In this document: positions 25,408 to 38,632 of the stretch, piece after piece
Layout of the letters: the number at the start of each line of letters is the position of its first letter
How positions within the stretch are numbered: the first letter of the stretch is position 1
NCBI GenBank assembly: GCA_033063855.1
Contig: CP093831.1
Coordinates: forward strand, 7,378,001-7,442,000
Direction of reading: 5' to 3'
DNA length: 64,000 nt
From: Smittia aterrima
Lineage: Eukaryota; Arthropoda; Insecta; Diptera; Chironomidae
Position numbers and translations under genes: made by a program
Notes under the pieces: generated by a model
Database searches by the model: none
What the model saw: the letters and a program-made list of their open reading frames with translations, nothing else
What the model was told of the DNA's origin: nothing

Positions 25408-28400
25408 ATCTGACCCGCTAGTTTAATTTAAATTATCTTTTCATTACATTTCTAAAGCAAACAAAGTTGCACGACATTTGCTCGCTAATCCTTTTCATAT
25501 TTTCAGGAAACCAGTTGTGCAAATTTAATTTTCAGACAAAATCTTTGCAGTGGCATTAAACGTGAAATTGATTTTCCAGTTTTGCAGCAACGTTCACCGA
25601 GCAGATGCATCAAGAGTTGCACAATTTTTTTACACATTAACTGTTTCCGTCTTCTTTGTAGCTTCGGTCGAGTTACGTGAAAAATCCTTGACAAGTCTGA
25701 GCTGAAATTAAATCGAGACGCAGCGAATCTTTTAATTTCTTCAACCCCGTCCTGGAGCGACCGTCAATGTGACATGGCAGCATCGACAAAACACGAAAAT
25801 AGAACAGAAAAGGAACTGCGAATTGATTAAACCCTAAAGCATTTTTTACTGAAAAAAATAGACTAAAAATCAAGCCCAAAATTTGCGACCCTCTTCAGTT
25901 CTCTCGACAATCGAACAGTTTCCCTCCACTGCCCTCGATTCCTTTTACAGCAATGTTCATTCAGATTGAATTACTAAATTTGCTAATTATAGGTGTAGCC
26001 GATTGCAGAGCGAGCGATCGCTAGATCTGTGATTACGTTATGAAACGACAATTACAGTTTTTCACAGCCCGATGAATTCTAGGGCGCGATAGTTGGAATG
26101 TTTTCCTCTTTGATTAACTTTGTTTTAATTGAAAATCGCTAGTTGATCGAAAATGAATATAAAACTTTCTGAGTAAACGAGAAATTTTGATTTTCGATCA
26201 TGCAGATTTATTGCATTTCAAGAAGAAAGCAAACAAAGCAAGACGAATCTCTTTACCCTCGTTTCTTGTATCATCATCGACTTTGTCGTCATCCGTCGTA
26301 AGTAAAAAGTGAAGACGAAATCCATGGGAACGTGTTGGATTTGTTGATGTTGGTGAAAAGCAGCCAGCTGATGAATTTAACGCCGTTAGTTAAAAAGACA
26401 AAATCTTTATAAAACTTTTTTGTTGTGTCGAATGATGCATGATTATTTTCAACTTTTTTTTAAGAGGGAAGGGGTGCAACACATAAAGCACGACGGCTTA
26501 CAGCCTCACACACGTAAACAAGCTGATGCTCGATTGCATGATATTTTCATTCTATTTGCTTTGCTTTTAATTTCTTTTCGAGGAGCATATGCGCTTTCAA
26601 CGGTGATACTCGATTCCTCGATGTGGAGTTGATTAAACAAATTGCAGAATTTGATTTCAGATGTTACATGAGTGGAGGAGTCTCTTTGAAGCTGAGTCTT
26701 CGCTTGAGGGATTTAATTTTGTATATTTCAAATCGAACGATGGTTTGGCACTTTCAGGAGTTTATTAAATATTTGAAGAAGTTGAAATTACAAAAGTTAC
26801 AGATATTGAAGTTCTTTGAAGGTTTGTGGATTCGATTGAAACTCTTTTTTTAATCAACTATTTTCAATCTCTTTTTGACAATGTTAATTTTCCAACTTGA
26901 CCAATATTTGAGATTCCAGAATTTAATAGAGCATGAACTAATCAATTCTTCATCTCTCGTCATCGAAAAATGCTCAACACTCAACTTTTTCAAGTCGACA
27001 TTTGTTTTGGGCTCGAGGAACTTTCAGAATAAAAAACCATCCGGCTGAGTCTACCACCACCGGTTTCTTCTTCCTCTCGAGCCATGAAAGGGATGATGAT
27101 TATTGTATTTGTTAAGCGGCTAACACAAATTCCAACTCGTCTATGATTCAGTTAAAAATTTTCGTTTGTAAGAAGTTTTTTTGCACCCCTTGAAAAAACA
27201 TCAAACTTGTTTTAAAAAAATGTGGTGCGTACGAAGCATTTTCATTTCATTGCGAGTCCTTAAAAAGTGCGCATCTTTTTTAACAATCTCACTCTCGGGA
27301 AACGTGTTTCAGTTTTGATGTGACTTTGGTGCGACATGGTCTACTCGGACGTGAAGCTCGAGTGAGAAAAAGAAATTGGAATTTTTTAAAAAAGTTCACA
27401 AATTAGAGATCATCAATCAACAAAGTAAATTTAATTATTAGAGGAAGTAAAAGAACGAAAATTTTCGCAAGAGAGGAAAACTTTTTCATGGCCATTTTTG
27501 TTTGTGACCAAATACGCAACTCGAAGGAGGGAAAGAGACGGAGAAAGAATTTCCTCATGGCGTCGCGTGAAAAACGAGCAGAGGAAATCTAGATTTAGTT
27601 TGAAGAAATTAAGGAAATTTCGATAGGAAAAGTTGAGATTCAATGTGAATAATTAAAGAACGAAGCTTGAGGTTTGTGAGTGTGCAGAAAACTTTGAAAA
27701 AATGTTTGAACTTTTGTGAAAAAAATTAATTAATTAGGAAAATTACTTGGGAATGGCTCGAGAGACCCGGGAAAGTTAATTTTCAAGTGCACAATTATCT
27801 TAGACTTTCTAATTTGATGAACTTAATCGATTTAATTACTAAAATTTGGTTAAAACTGTCGAGAAACATCGGGGGACAGCTGACAAAGTTCAAGGTGAAA
27901 ATTAGCAGTGAAATAATTCATTTTAATGAAACATTCGGATCGATTCTTCTTTTGCCGGTTTAAACTTCCTTAATTTTTCATCCGGTGAATGATTTCGTCA
28001 AAAGTTTCATGATTGCTGAAAACAAATTCATGACCAAGATCATTCAAAGTCAAATGAAAAAAATCGCAAATCATTTCCCGGCAAAAGTTGCTGTCTAAAA
28101 TATACTTTGATCCCTTCAAGTGATTAGGAATTATTATGAGAATTGAAAATTAATTCTCCTTAAAGTAATTTAAACCTTCGGCAAGCTTGAGTCTAAATAA
28201 AGTCAACTGTCTAAAGCCATCAGAAAAACTTTTCTAATCATCATAAAAAGAAAAGTTAAACGACTTTCAAATTCAATCGCCGCGAACTTCATTATTTCAT
28301 CTAATTATCCATTTGTCCAAATCGCCCGGAAAAACTCTTATTCGACAATCGCCATTTTATTCATTTTATGCTCATCTCCGATTCCTTCCTACATTTACTT

Positions 28401-30553
28401 TCTATACACATCGACGAAAAGAAAATGAACAGAGCGAAAAAAAAGTAATGTGTGTATTTATGAACGTTGGACGAGTGGGAAGGGAAAGTGAGTTGGGGTG
28501 ACCAGAAAAAAAAAACTTATGTTCAAGTTGTTTTAAAATGATTTTAAAGCATAAATCAATTCGAATGGTTCTGAATATTTGTTTTGAGAACACGAAAATC
28601 TGGTCAACCTACTCGAAACCTGGTCAGTTCTTATCGTTCCGTCTCTTTCACTCACAAGCCTAAAACACTCGAAAACTCTCGTTTGTGTGTCAAAGAATAA
28701 TCGGAGGGTTGCTTTACTGTGTGATTCTTGTTTGTTGAAACTGTAACTGTGCCCTCTCGTCCAAGCTAGGGTCAATTTGATTGCATGTCATTTATTTCTC
28801 ATTTAGCCAATGGCATTATTGCATTAGACTGCAACTTTTAATTTGAGTCAACATTTGCCATTCCTTTCATGTGTTTGAACAAAACCTTTTGTCCAACGAG
28901 CTCTCATGAATTGCAAACAAGCACCTCTGAAATGGTAATTGAATTAGGTGCCGGGAATATCATTTCATTATAAAATGCTCTTGTTTGCAGTGGACAAGAT
29001 GGAGAATAGAAATTTCAGCCGTTTCGCTTTGTCTGTCACTCGTCGAGTTCAGATGTTAATTAAGTTAGAGAGAAGAGAATTCTTTGTTGCTCATGGTAAT
29101 GAATATAATTTAGCAAACAAAACATAAAAAATCACTTCTGCATATCGCTTCTCCACATAGTCAATCACAATTTCGTAATTTTCCATTTGTTTTGCGCGCG
29201 GGAGCGAAAATTTCATTTTCATGTTTCCCGTTTCTCTTGGAAAATTTTCCATTTGTCAAAATATTTGACAGCTATAATGTTTATGGGATTTATGTGTTAA
29301 TCATACTTCGACGAGTGATAGCTGGCAGCATCCAAAAACGTCTCGATCTCTCACCTGCATTTCGGCTTTTCTATTTTTTTTTTGATATTTTAATGTAGTC
29401 TCATATTGATGCAATTTCCATGTTATTTTTCTTCTGCCCTTCTCAAGCTTTTTGGTTTGAAAACATTGAGAAGCATCAAGCTTATTTTTCCTTAATCAAA
29501 CCGCCACATGTTTAGCGAGCAATTTTCGTTTGACATTTCCCTGCTCCTGTCATTCGCTCAATTCGACAATTTATTTTAGTTACCGAAGCTCAAGTCATTT
29601 ATTAAACCAAAAAAATTTGGTATTTCGACTCGTAAACTAATTGACACTTTTCGACTTTACTGACGCGAGCGTTTTACAGCCTTTGAATTAATAATCACAT
29701 TCGAAACCATTTCTCCTTCCTTCACTGAGCTTCAAATTAGTCGGCTTTTGGTTTGCGTTCTCTCTTGTCAGTGAAATTCTATACTTTCAATAAACAACAG
29801 GCTTGACAGCTCGTCTGACGTGAGATTGAAGTTATTGTGATTTTATTGTGAAAGTTTTGAAACAAATGTGTTGCTAATTAAGCTTGAATAGTTCAAATCC
29901 GAGGAAATCTTCTATTTAATTTTGTTTCATGATGAGACCGGAAGATTGACGAGAAAGGATGAAATCCGTTAGGAAACAAACTCACACGAGATCAATCTTC
30001 AATCCCGGGACAGATGCAGCTTGCAACTTCGAGTCAATGAACTAGAGATGGATAAAAAGGGATTGTGTAATTTTTTGTTTAGGAAATCAAAGATTTTTTA
30101 CGTCTGGGTAAGGGATTTAATTTCATTTTTACCTGGGCTTGAGGGTTCAGGGGTGAGCAAATCGTCATTGTTTAGCTGTTTGGAAAGGGGTGACTTGAGC
30201 ATGAGAGAGTGTTTATGGATAGCAGTCTCGATTATTTCCTTTTCGCTTCACTGAGAATTTATTGCTGAGAATTTAATTTCTTGAAATCCATGACGAGTGC
30301 AAACTGTCTCGAAGACGGTTAGAAATATTTTATGAGGAAAGACGATCAGGGACAGGAATAAAAGAAAACGTTAGCTTGACGGTTAATGGATTGTGTCAGC
30401 TCCTAATCGACTCCAACTACGAATAACAACAAACACGATGCAAGTGCAGAGTCATGATTGAGGACAATGAGTGCTTAAGAGCATTAAATGGGGATGAGGG
30501 CGGTAGCACTTGCTGGTTTTTGAAAAGCTCATTCCCTTTTAGGAAATCTCGCC

Positions 30554-30578
30554 TCTGTCCTAGTAAAGTGACACATCA
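30554..30578 (+). repeat. Dispersed 25-base repeat, copy 2
   Basis: Matches the copy at 23324-23348 at 23 of 25 positions, same orientation, both ends identical (TCTGTCCTAG and AAGTGACACATCA). It lies in intergenic DNA about 7.2 kb from the first copy. Confidence 0.6.
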
Positions 30579-31624
30579 AACCTATTTCAGAAAAGTTTAC
30601 AGTTAATTCAACTTGACAACATTCAAGCAATCCATTTTCGCTAGGAAAAGTGTTTGCTGTGTTGTTGTTATGCGAGTTTTTCTCTTCCTTAATTTCCCAC
30701 TTCACTTCTCACAATATCGTTGAGAGAAAGCGCTCCGCTCTTGAAGGAAAGACAAGAAAAAATAAAAGAAATCCGCCCGCCTGTGACATGGAAGCATATT
30801 TTTCGAAGTCAGATCTTCTGAATTATTCAGCCAACCGAACTCTCTTTCTCGCTCCTGTATGTTGCCTGGAGATTTCAATGGCTGGATGAATACATAAAAG
30901 TCACGAAAGTATTAAATATTCACAAAACTGTCAATCTCAATTTCTAAGCTCGGCAAATATTATTTAATTCTGGGAAAGTTAACGCCGGTAAGAGATTTAC
31001 TCCACAAGTCCAGCTAAATTGACCTGATGATGTACGACTATCAATCTGAATTCCCCAATTTTGCAAACACAGACATACGAGATAGAGAGAAGAGCGAGGT
31101 CGTAGCAAAAACTTTAACACGAAAGTTGCATTTACAACTTGCCAGAATATGCTTCAGGCCTGTGTTACTTTTTTGAAATGGATTCCTTTGAAATCGACGT
31201 CACGATGACTTCATTACCGAGTTTAGGTTTTCATTCCTAACTCTGATCTTGTCATGAATCACATCCCCCTGTCCCTCGGAAAATGTTAAACTCAATATCT
31301 CTTTTGCTCCGCACAGCTTTTGCAAGCCTCAAAGTAAATCAGAAATTTTCCGAGAGAGAACGAACGAGAGAAATAGATAAAAAAAAGTCCCGAGCATCAA
31401 AATTACAACAACGCGCTTGTTCTATTTCGCTTTCCACCGACGAGAAATATATTTTCTCCTACTACTAGGATAGAAGAAAAGGAAGAAAAAAAAACTCCAT
31501 TGTGATGTTTACCTGAGCATAATTCGGCAGAATGATTTAGTTGATATCAGCCTTTCTGTGTGAACAGTCGCATTTCCTTTTGTGGTGTCGACGAGGAAAT
31601 TAAAATCTATTGTTTGTTTTTACA

Positions 31625-31837
31625 GCATTGTGCAAAGTGAAGCAGAAAGGAGCAGATAAAAGAAGAGTTGCAATTGACAATGAAGCCAGTTCATCGAGTG
31701 AACCGCGAACATCAATCCTTCCATTCTATTTGATTCATTGTTTTTTGATTGTTGCTCAGAAGCCGTGCTTTTTAAAAATCCGCTTTTATGCAATAATCAA
31801 AGCCGAATGGATCATTGGACGACAAGGGGACTTATGA
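31625..31837 (+). other. Possible terminal exon of an unrecognised gene
   Basis: A good acceptor (pyrimidine run then ACAG, ending at 31624) opens into a frame of about 70 codons ending in TGA at 31837. The first half is hydrophilic (KVKQKGADKRRVAIDNEASS); the second half is hydrophobic and less protein-like. An AATAAA follows near 31984. No upstream exon could be joined and no family was recognised, so this may be chance. Confidence 0.15.
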
Positions 31838-32001
31838 CCATCAAATGATAAAGTTGCGGTTGATGAAACCACAAAACTCAATTATTTTAGAGTGCAACGA
31901 GCTTTTGTTTGTGAGGTATGAGCTAGACGGGAGCTGATGATGAAAGCTTTAGAGACTCAATTGAAATCTGTTTTCTTTCATTAAATAAAGTTTGAGATTA
32001 G

Positions 32002-32007
32002 TTTTAT
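32002..32007 (-). terminator. Poly(A) signal of the AAGAB-like gene
   Basis: On the minus strand AATAAA lies 14 bases after the stop codon, so the 3' UTR would be very short. Confidence 0.5.
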
Positions 32008-32021
32008 TAAACAACTTCTTT

Positions 32022-33514
32022 TTAATTGTTGTCTACGTTATTGACATCTTCATCTTGCATTATCAATTTTTCAAATATTTCAGCAAAGTCTTGGGCACAG
32101 TTGAGGCGATCTTCTCGTGACATGTTGCTGGTTGCTGGACGAAACTGAATCATTTGTTGGAGTAGTTTCTCGAAATTTTCCAATTCGTTTTCAACATCAA
32201 GCGTCGCTTCGTTGTTGTCACCATTAGAAACTTGAGAGATTCCATTCGACGAGACTTTTTAAAAAGAAAAAATATTTTCATCATAAAAACCTTCAAATTT
32301 ATTATGTCGTTACCATGATTGACATCAACGTTCGACCAGATGACACTTCTAAGTGCTTGCGCCAATTCTTCGTAGCCAGAAGGATTAAAATTATTTTCGT
32401 CATCTTCATCTTCCTCCGCGTCTTCAAGTGAAGTCTTTTCCAGTTCAATGATGTCGAGCATGTTATAACAATCTTTAATGCACTTGAAAGTTACTCCTCC
32501 AGTCGTTTCATCATCGGGAAGCTCTTTGCATAACATCATGCTGAACTCGATTTGATTGGTTTTGATGAAGTCTACATGTTTAGGTAGAGTTTCCAGCACA
32601 GAACGCTATTACGACAAAAAAAAATAATTGTTAAGTAACTGATGGTTATACGTAAATCCCTTTGTGTAGGACGAAATCATGGGATTGCGACCACACTTCA
32701 ATTTAAGCTGTGTCTATCACTCTCTGTGATTTAACAAAATATTTGAAATAAAACTTCAGGTAAAATAGAACATCATTTTCAATTCAATTCAATCATAAAT
32801 AAGTCATAAAAGATTAAAGCTTCAGGAAAGTTTAAATTTTCTCAATTATCGTGAAACTCTGATTAAAAATTAATTAGGTTCGACAAGTCTTACAAAACTT
32901 TTCTTTCTCTAAAGTTTATGCTTCATAAGTTTGTAACTGCACTATTATGAAAATATCAACTAAGACTCTTAATGAAAGCTGGTATCTATTGATTTTGATA
33001 AGAACCTTTGTACTAAACTAACTGTTGATGACAAGTTTTTGAATGACTTGAAAGGAAATTACTTGTGATGAATGAACAAGTATTGCTGATTTGATTGACA
33101 TATTAATGTCTATTATGTCATTAAATTGTATAGTTCTTGGATTCGTAATTAAATCTATTCGATGTCTGAAGTCAGAATCAATTCCCTTAAAGCTTCACTC
33201 ACATTGCTTGAATCGAAATAAATGATGAATCCCTCGACAAGACTTTTGACTGGTTCGTTCAAGTCTCCAGTGTTCTCTAACGGATGGAAGGCAATCTCTG
33301 TGTTGTAATACTTTGTTTTGATATCGTGGAGAAAAAGCTTAGTCCCGTCTTGATCGCTAATTTTTTCATCATTCGATATCTTGCGAATATCTGTAAAGGA
33401 ACAAATATAAATAATCGATTGCAGATCTAAGAGCAGCTTGTACTTACTCGCTATCACGTCCAAAGCTGAAGTTAGTGGACAACTTGAAAGAACAAGAACG
33501 ACCGGATAATTCAT
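32022..33514 (-). CDS. Alpha/gamma-adaptin-binding protein p34 (AAGAB-like)
   Basis: Cytosolic protein related to human AAGAB (p34), which binds the large adaptins of AP-1 and AP-2 and assists clathrin adaptor assembly. Four exons on the minus strand (33514-33448, 33390-33203, 32605-32314, 32254-32022) join in phase to 259 residues; human AAGAB is 315. The N-terminal half is the small-GTPase-like domain: LVLSSCPLTS at the loop position, TKYYNTEI aligned with the human NKYYSADI, and GFIIYFDSSN aligned with AFVVYFDST. The middle has an acidic stretch (EDAEEDEDDENN) followed by ALRSVIWSNV, aligned with the human ALNANVWSNV. The C-terminal part ENFEKLLQQM matches NFERLFSKL in the human adaptin-binding segment. 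It is divergent from Ptp69D. The linker is shorter than in human; otherwise intact. Confidence 0.87.
32606..33202 (-). other. Intron of the AAGAB-like gene
   Basis: The 597-base intron lies after the IYFDSSN codons, with donor GTGAGT and acceptor TAATAG on the minus strand. It is AT-rich and nothing else is recognised in it. The gene's other introns are 57 and 59 bases. Confidence 0.75.
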
Positions 33515-33764
33515 CTTTTATTTTGTAAACAACGGAATGTTTTGATATATTTGAAGCTTCTTAGTGATCCACTGATTAATTATTTGATGATAACGAGGAT
33601 ATAATTAAACTTCTCTTAATTATTTCCACAAATTAATTGATTCACGAAATGTTTTTTTTATTAAGAATAGCTTTTCTCCACTAATGTCAGAGAAATTTTA
33701 ACAAATTGCAACTTAAACCAGCCGTCGAATTCGGGCACCGAACATTCTGTAATTTTTTCGGAAA
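33515..33764. promoter_or_regulatory. Shared divergent promoter region, AAGAB-like and Ptp69D
   Basis: Only 250 bases separate the two start codons, so both 5' UTRs and core promoters must lie here unless an upstream untranslated exon exists elsewhere. No TATA box is evident for either gene. The assignment as a promoter is positional inference. Confidence 0.5.
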
Positions 33765-36700
33765 ATGATTCTCCAATTGATTCTTTTTCCATTTTTATGT
33801 ATTTTGCTAAGTAGTGTAGCCGCAATTGATTTTGATAGTGAGTATAGACTGAGTGTCAAACGACAATGCAATGGAGAGTCATGAGGAAGTTGTCGAGATC
33901 AGCTTTTTGACGGCATCACTACGCCTCTTGAATTTTCGCCTTTATCCCATTTTTATTTTTATTTTCCACTTTTCTCGCTTTTCATCACAGGTCCGAGTGA
34001 AGTTTTTGCGATAATAGGATTAAATGAGACGCTGGCATGCCAAGCAAACGAGCCAGTCGTGTGGTGGTCGAAGGATAATCAAAATATAACAAAAACCGAC
34101 AAAAGGTAAGAACTTTTCCGCCTCACACCATTTCGACGGCGAAGAAAATTTTCCAGTGATAAATAATCTCTTCATCTTCGTATTTTAAGATTCGCTTGGA
34201 ATACAACTGAGAATGAGCCGTTCGAGAGTGACAATGAATTAAAGGCTCCAGGCAAACACACCTACAGCCATACACTGACATTAATTAATGCTACAAAGGA
34301 GCTCAATGGATCTTATCTGTGCCATTTCCCGGAAAACGAGAAGGACAAGAACGCCATCATGCAGATCTCGTTTTCCGTCATCACTGTGTTGCTACCGAAA
34401 GTTGTGCCACCCTCCAACCAAGAAATCAAAATTAAAGAAAAGGAAAGCAAGAGTGTCGACTTGATTTGTGTTATCGAGGCATCGCCCACAGCTTTATTCA
34501 ATGGCTCTGTCAAGTGGGAGAAAGAAACGATAGATCGACTTGAGAATAAGGATTCATCGGACTCCTCGGAGATTAACGCCATTATTGCTAACAAAACAAT
34601 AATCTCATTAAATGATACACACATCACGGTTAGTGTTACCATTGACAAGGCCAGCAAGAAACACAATGGAACTTACATCTGCACTGTTACGCAACCACTT
34701 GCACTGGATAAGCCGTTTGATAAAGTCGAGAAGAGAATTTCTATTCTGATTCAAAGTGCGCCAATCGCCATGATAAGCTTTGCTAAAGCTATCGGAAAGC
34801 ACAGAATATTTTTAAACTGGACAATAACAGACGACGGAAACTCTCCCATCAAAATGTTTTTACCTCAGTTTAAACAGGAAAACGATTCAACGTTTCATTA
34901 CACTCACGATAAAGTGGGCGCCAATCAAACGTCCATGGTGATTGAAAAACTTCTTCCGGACACAAAGTATCAGTTTAAAATATCTGCTATGAACGATATT
35001 GGCTCGGGACCAGTGACTGACTGGAATCTACTTGTGAAAACATTAAGTGAAGATCCAATATTTACTCCGATAGTCGAAGTCAAGGGAAACTCCCATTCGA
35101 CAATCACTATTGGGTGGCAGCCTCCATCAATTGATCTACTCGATTACATCCATTACTATGAAGTGATTGTCTTTCAAGCTGACAATAAAACTGTTGAAGA
35201 AGCAATTCATCCCCAGAATTCAAGAAACTTACCGTACATGGTTATAAACTTAAAGACAGCGACAGAATATTTCTTCAAAGTGAGAGCGTGTAGCGAGTAC
35301 AACAAAGAATGTGGCAAATGGTCGGAAATCGTAAACGGAACAACAATGGATGGACAAGCAAGTGCGCCTTTAGATGTAAAGATAAGCTGTATGCATCATA
35401 ATGTCTCACGTCGCAACGTCGTTACAGTCGAATGGTTAGCTCCATCGAATCCAAATGGAATCGTTATGTCTTACCAAGTTGTTCTCGATGGCACCGCTTA
35501 TTTCAAATCGGAAAGTGGGATGTATGTTAACAACACATTTGGTCCCAAAGCGAAGAATGTCGATCGAACTCAAGAAACAAAAGCTATTTACGACAATGTT
35601 CCAGCGAATACAAATTTCACTGTTAATGTCGCAGCTATTACCCGGAGCAAAAAGCCAGGAGAAAAAGCATCTGTGTCTTGCTCAATGCCTCCCACAGTCC
35701 CAGATTCCGTTCCAAAAGCACTTTTCGGAAAATACCAAACGGAAAACTACAATTGGATTTTTAAGCTGTTTCTACCGAGAGTTACTGAGCGCAACGGAAG
35801 AATCTGCTGCTATCGTATTTATATGATAAGACTCGGTAAGCATAACATTGAGAAGCAGCCGGAAGACATGGACGTACTAACTTATGAAGATGCTCACAAC
35901 TCAACTGTAATGAACGGAGCATACATGGCGAACATCATTCCCAGCAATCAATATCAATCGGAAATATTATTGGGAAGCGCAAAGCACTATAAGCTGCCTA
36001 AAAACCTCTTCAGCGAAAAGTGTCGCGCTTGCTTATCAAGTATTGTTCGAAAGAAAGTTCGACCAGTGGCAGAAGTTGAATATGATGATGAGAAAGAACA
36101 AGAAGGTGAAATAGTCGATGCGACCGAGGAAACCAAACAGGAAATTGAGATCAAAAGTCGTAGGCGAAGACGCCGTCATGGAAACTCGGAACAATCTGAA
36201 CCACAACAACTTAATATTCTTGATTCGCTCTCTTTGAATCATGCAGTAGAACGAAGCTCTGATAATGTTGATATCTACGATGGTCCTTTGGAACTAAATA
36301 GCAATTACAGTGGATTTGTTGAAGTTATCGTTGAGAACGATGATTTGAACGATGACAAAACGCTGTCAGTCTTTGGAGATTACTTTGCGCCTCTGTCACC
36401 AAAACCTCCAATCGTCGAAAATGAGTCGAATCCGCAAATGCTTGTTGTCATAACTTATCTTCTCGCTGGGCTCATATTTCTGGTGATTTCACTTTTCTTC
36501 TTGCTATGCCTGTTGCATCGTTATCAAAAGAAACACATCATTCAAGGAAATGAAGTTGTTAGCTTGACTGACTCATTACGACTTCTTTGTCACGCCGGGC
36601 GAGCGAATCATCATCAACATCGCTCATTGAACACGGTCTCAAAGCCTCCAGATCTTCCTCCCATTCAAAGAGAAAATCTTCCTCAATCGTATGTCGACCG

Positions 36701-38632
36701 TCATAAGGATTCTGATTATGGATTCCAGCATGAATTCGAGTTGTTGCCAGATAGATTCACCGACAGGACATCGCGATCCGGTGACATGAAGGAAAATGTT
36801 TTTAAAAATCGCTATCCCGATATCAAGTGTTACGATCAAACCCGTGTCAAGTTGTCGACACTAAATGGACTCGTTGGCTCGGATTACATTAACGCAAATT
36901 TTGTAATTGGATACAAAGAGAGAAAGAAGTTTATCTGCGCTCAAGGCCCAATGGACAGCACTGTGAACGACTTCTGGCGAATGATTTGGGAGCAGCATCT
37001 GGAAATAATTATCATGCTTACCAACTTGGAAGAATACAACAAAACAAAGTGTGCCAAATATTGGCCCGAACGAGTCTCGGACTCAGTTCAGTTTGGGGAA
37101 ATGACAGTTAGCTTTGACAGCGAACAGCGATACTCTGACTATTTGGTCAGAAATTTTAAAGTAAGTTAATATCTAAAAAAGATTGAAATGATTTGATAAC
37201 TTTCTATTATTTTTAGTTGACAAGACGAAATGCAAGTAGCGATGCTGAAACAGCTGAAGAGCCAGCACGCAATATTACACAATATCACTATTTAGTGTGG
37301 AAAGATTTCCAAGCACCTGAGCATCCTTACGGAATATTGAAATTCATCAAAACCATAAACTCCGATTATTCAGTTCAAAGAGGTCCATTGTTGATTCACT
37401 GTTCAGCTGGCGTTGGCCGTACAGGCACACTCGTTGCTCTCGACTCATTGCAACAACAGCTGAACGAAGAGGGACAGGCAGCCATCTTCAACACCATCTG
37501 CGATATGCGACACCAACGAAATTATTTGGTTCAGTCACTTGTAAGCTTAACTTCATATTCCTGTGATGATCTTAATGAATTAACTAAATTCTATTTTTAG
37601 AAACAATATATTTTCTTATATCGAGCCTTGTTAGACGTTGCTCAATTCGGCGACACTGAGCTCCGATATAAAGGACTCGCTGCATCTGTCGAGACTCTCA
37701 AACAACGAAACACAGACAGTAAAGAGCAAACAAAGCTTGAACTCCAGTACGACAAGATTAAATCAATTCAAGATGATATTAGAAAAACCTGTGCTGTCGG
37801 TGGTGGAGAAGAGAATCTAGCCAAAAATAGAAGTGATGAAGTGATTCCCTTCGACAGAAATCGGGTAATTCTCACTCCAATTCCCGGCCGCGATCACTCA
37901 ACGTACATCAACGCATCGTTCATTGAGGGCTACGACAACCAAGAATCGTTTATTATGGCACAAGATCCCTTGGATAGCACAATCGGTGATTTCTGGAGAA
38001 TGATCTCAGAGCAAAGCATACCAACAATCGTAATGATGTCTGAGATTGGTGATGTTAACAACAACAAATGCCCTCGTTACTGGGCGGACGATGAGATTCA
38101 GTACGATCACATACTTGTGAAGTATATTCAGAGCGAGAGCTGTCCATACTACACAAAGCGAGAGTTTTCAGTTAAAAACTGTAAAATAGACGATACGATT
38201 GTCGTGACGCACTTCCAATACAATGGTTGGCCAACTGTTGACGGAGAGGTGCCAGAAGTTACGAGGGGAATCTTAGAGATCGTTCATCAGTCACAGACTC
38301 ATCACCAAGCGAAGACCGAAGAAGACAACACACCAAGACCAATGCTCGTTCACTGCTGGTAAGAAAAATATTTTTCTTTCATCATGAAAGTTTTCTAACA
38401 TTTCTCAATTTTTAGTAAGGGAACCGATAGAAGTTCAATCTTTGTTGCAATGTGTGTTCTAGTGCAACAACTTCGTTTGGAGAAGCGTGTCGATATTCGC
38501 GTCACAACTCAAAAGCTGCGCACACAGAGAGCCCGAATGATTGACTCCGTGAATTCTTATGAGTTCCTTCATCGAGCTCTCGTTGACTTTGCCAATTTGC
38601 ACAAAAGTTCGTTTGAAAATTCACCATGCTAA
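33765..38632 (+). CDS. Ptp69D: Receptor-type protein tyrosine phosphatase Ptp69D
   Basis: Neuronal membrane phosphatase used in axon guidance in flies. Six exons (33765-33837, 33991-34105, 34190-37160, 37217-37540, 37601-38358, 38416-38632) give 1485 residues; fly Ptp69D is 1462. A signal peptide (MILQLILFPFLCILLSSVAA) is followed by two Ig domains, three fibronectin III domains, a long membrane-proximal region with six consecutive arginines at 720-725, a membrane segment near 813-838, and two phosphatase domains. The first (D1) has KNRY, IHCSAGVGRTG with the catalytic cysteine at 1115, and a WPD loop reading WKDFQAPEHP, so the acid residue is kept. The second (D2) has HCCKGTDRS with cysteine 1413 but WPT at the acid position, suggesting a weak or inactive domain. 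Two Ig plus three FN3 plus this loop identify Ptp69D rather than Lar or Ptp99A. Confidence 0.94.

Larger units (their letters stand above)
25408..32001. other. Intergenic region, no convincing gene
   Basis: About 6.6 kb of AT-rich DNA between mRpS9 and the AAGAB-like gene. Open frames on both strands are short and of random composition. Two weak exon-like pieces stand out on the plus strand, one after TTTGCAG near 28991 (a frame of about 42 codons starting at an ATG) and one after TTTTTACAG at 31625. The second copy of the 25-base repeat is at 30554. No RNA gene, tandem array or transposon was recognised. Confidence 0.55.
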
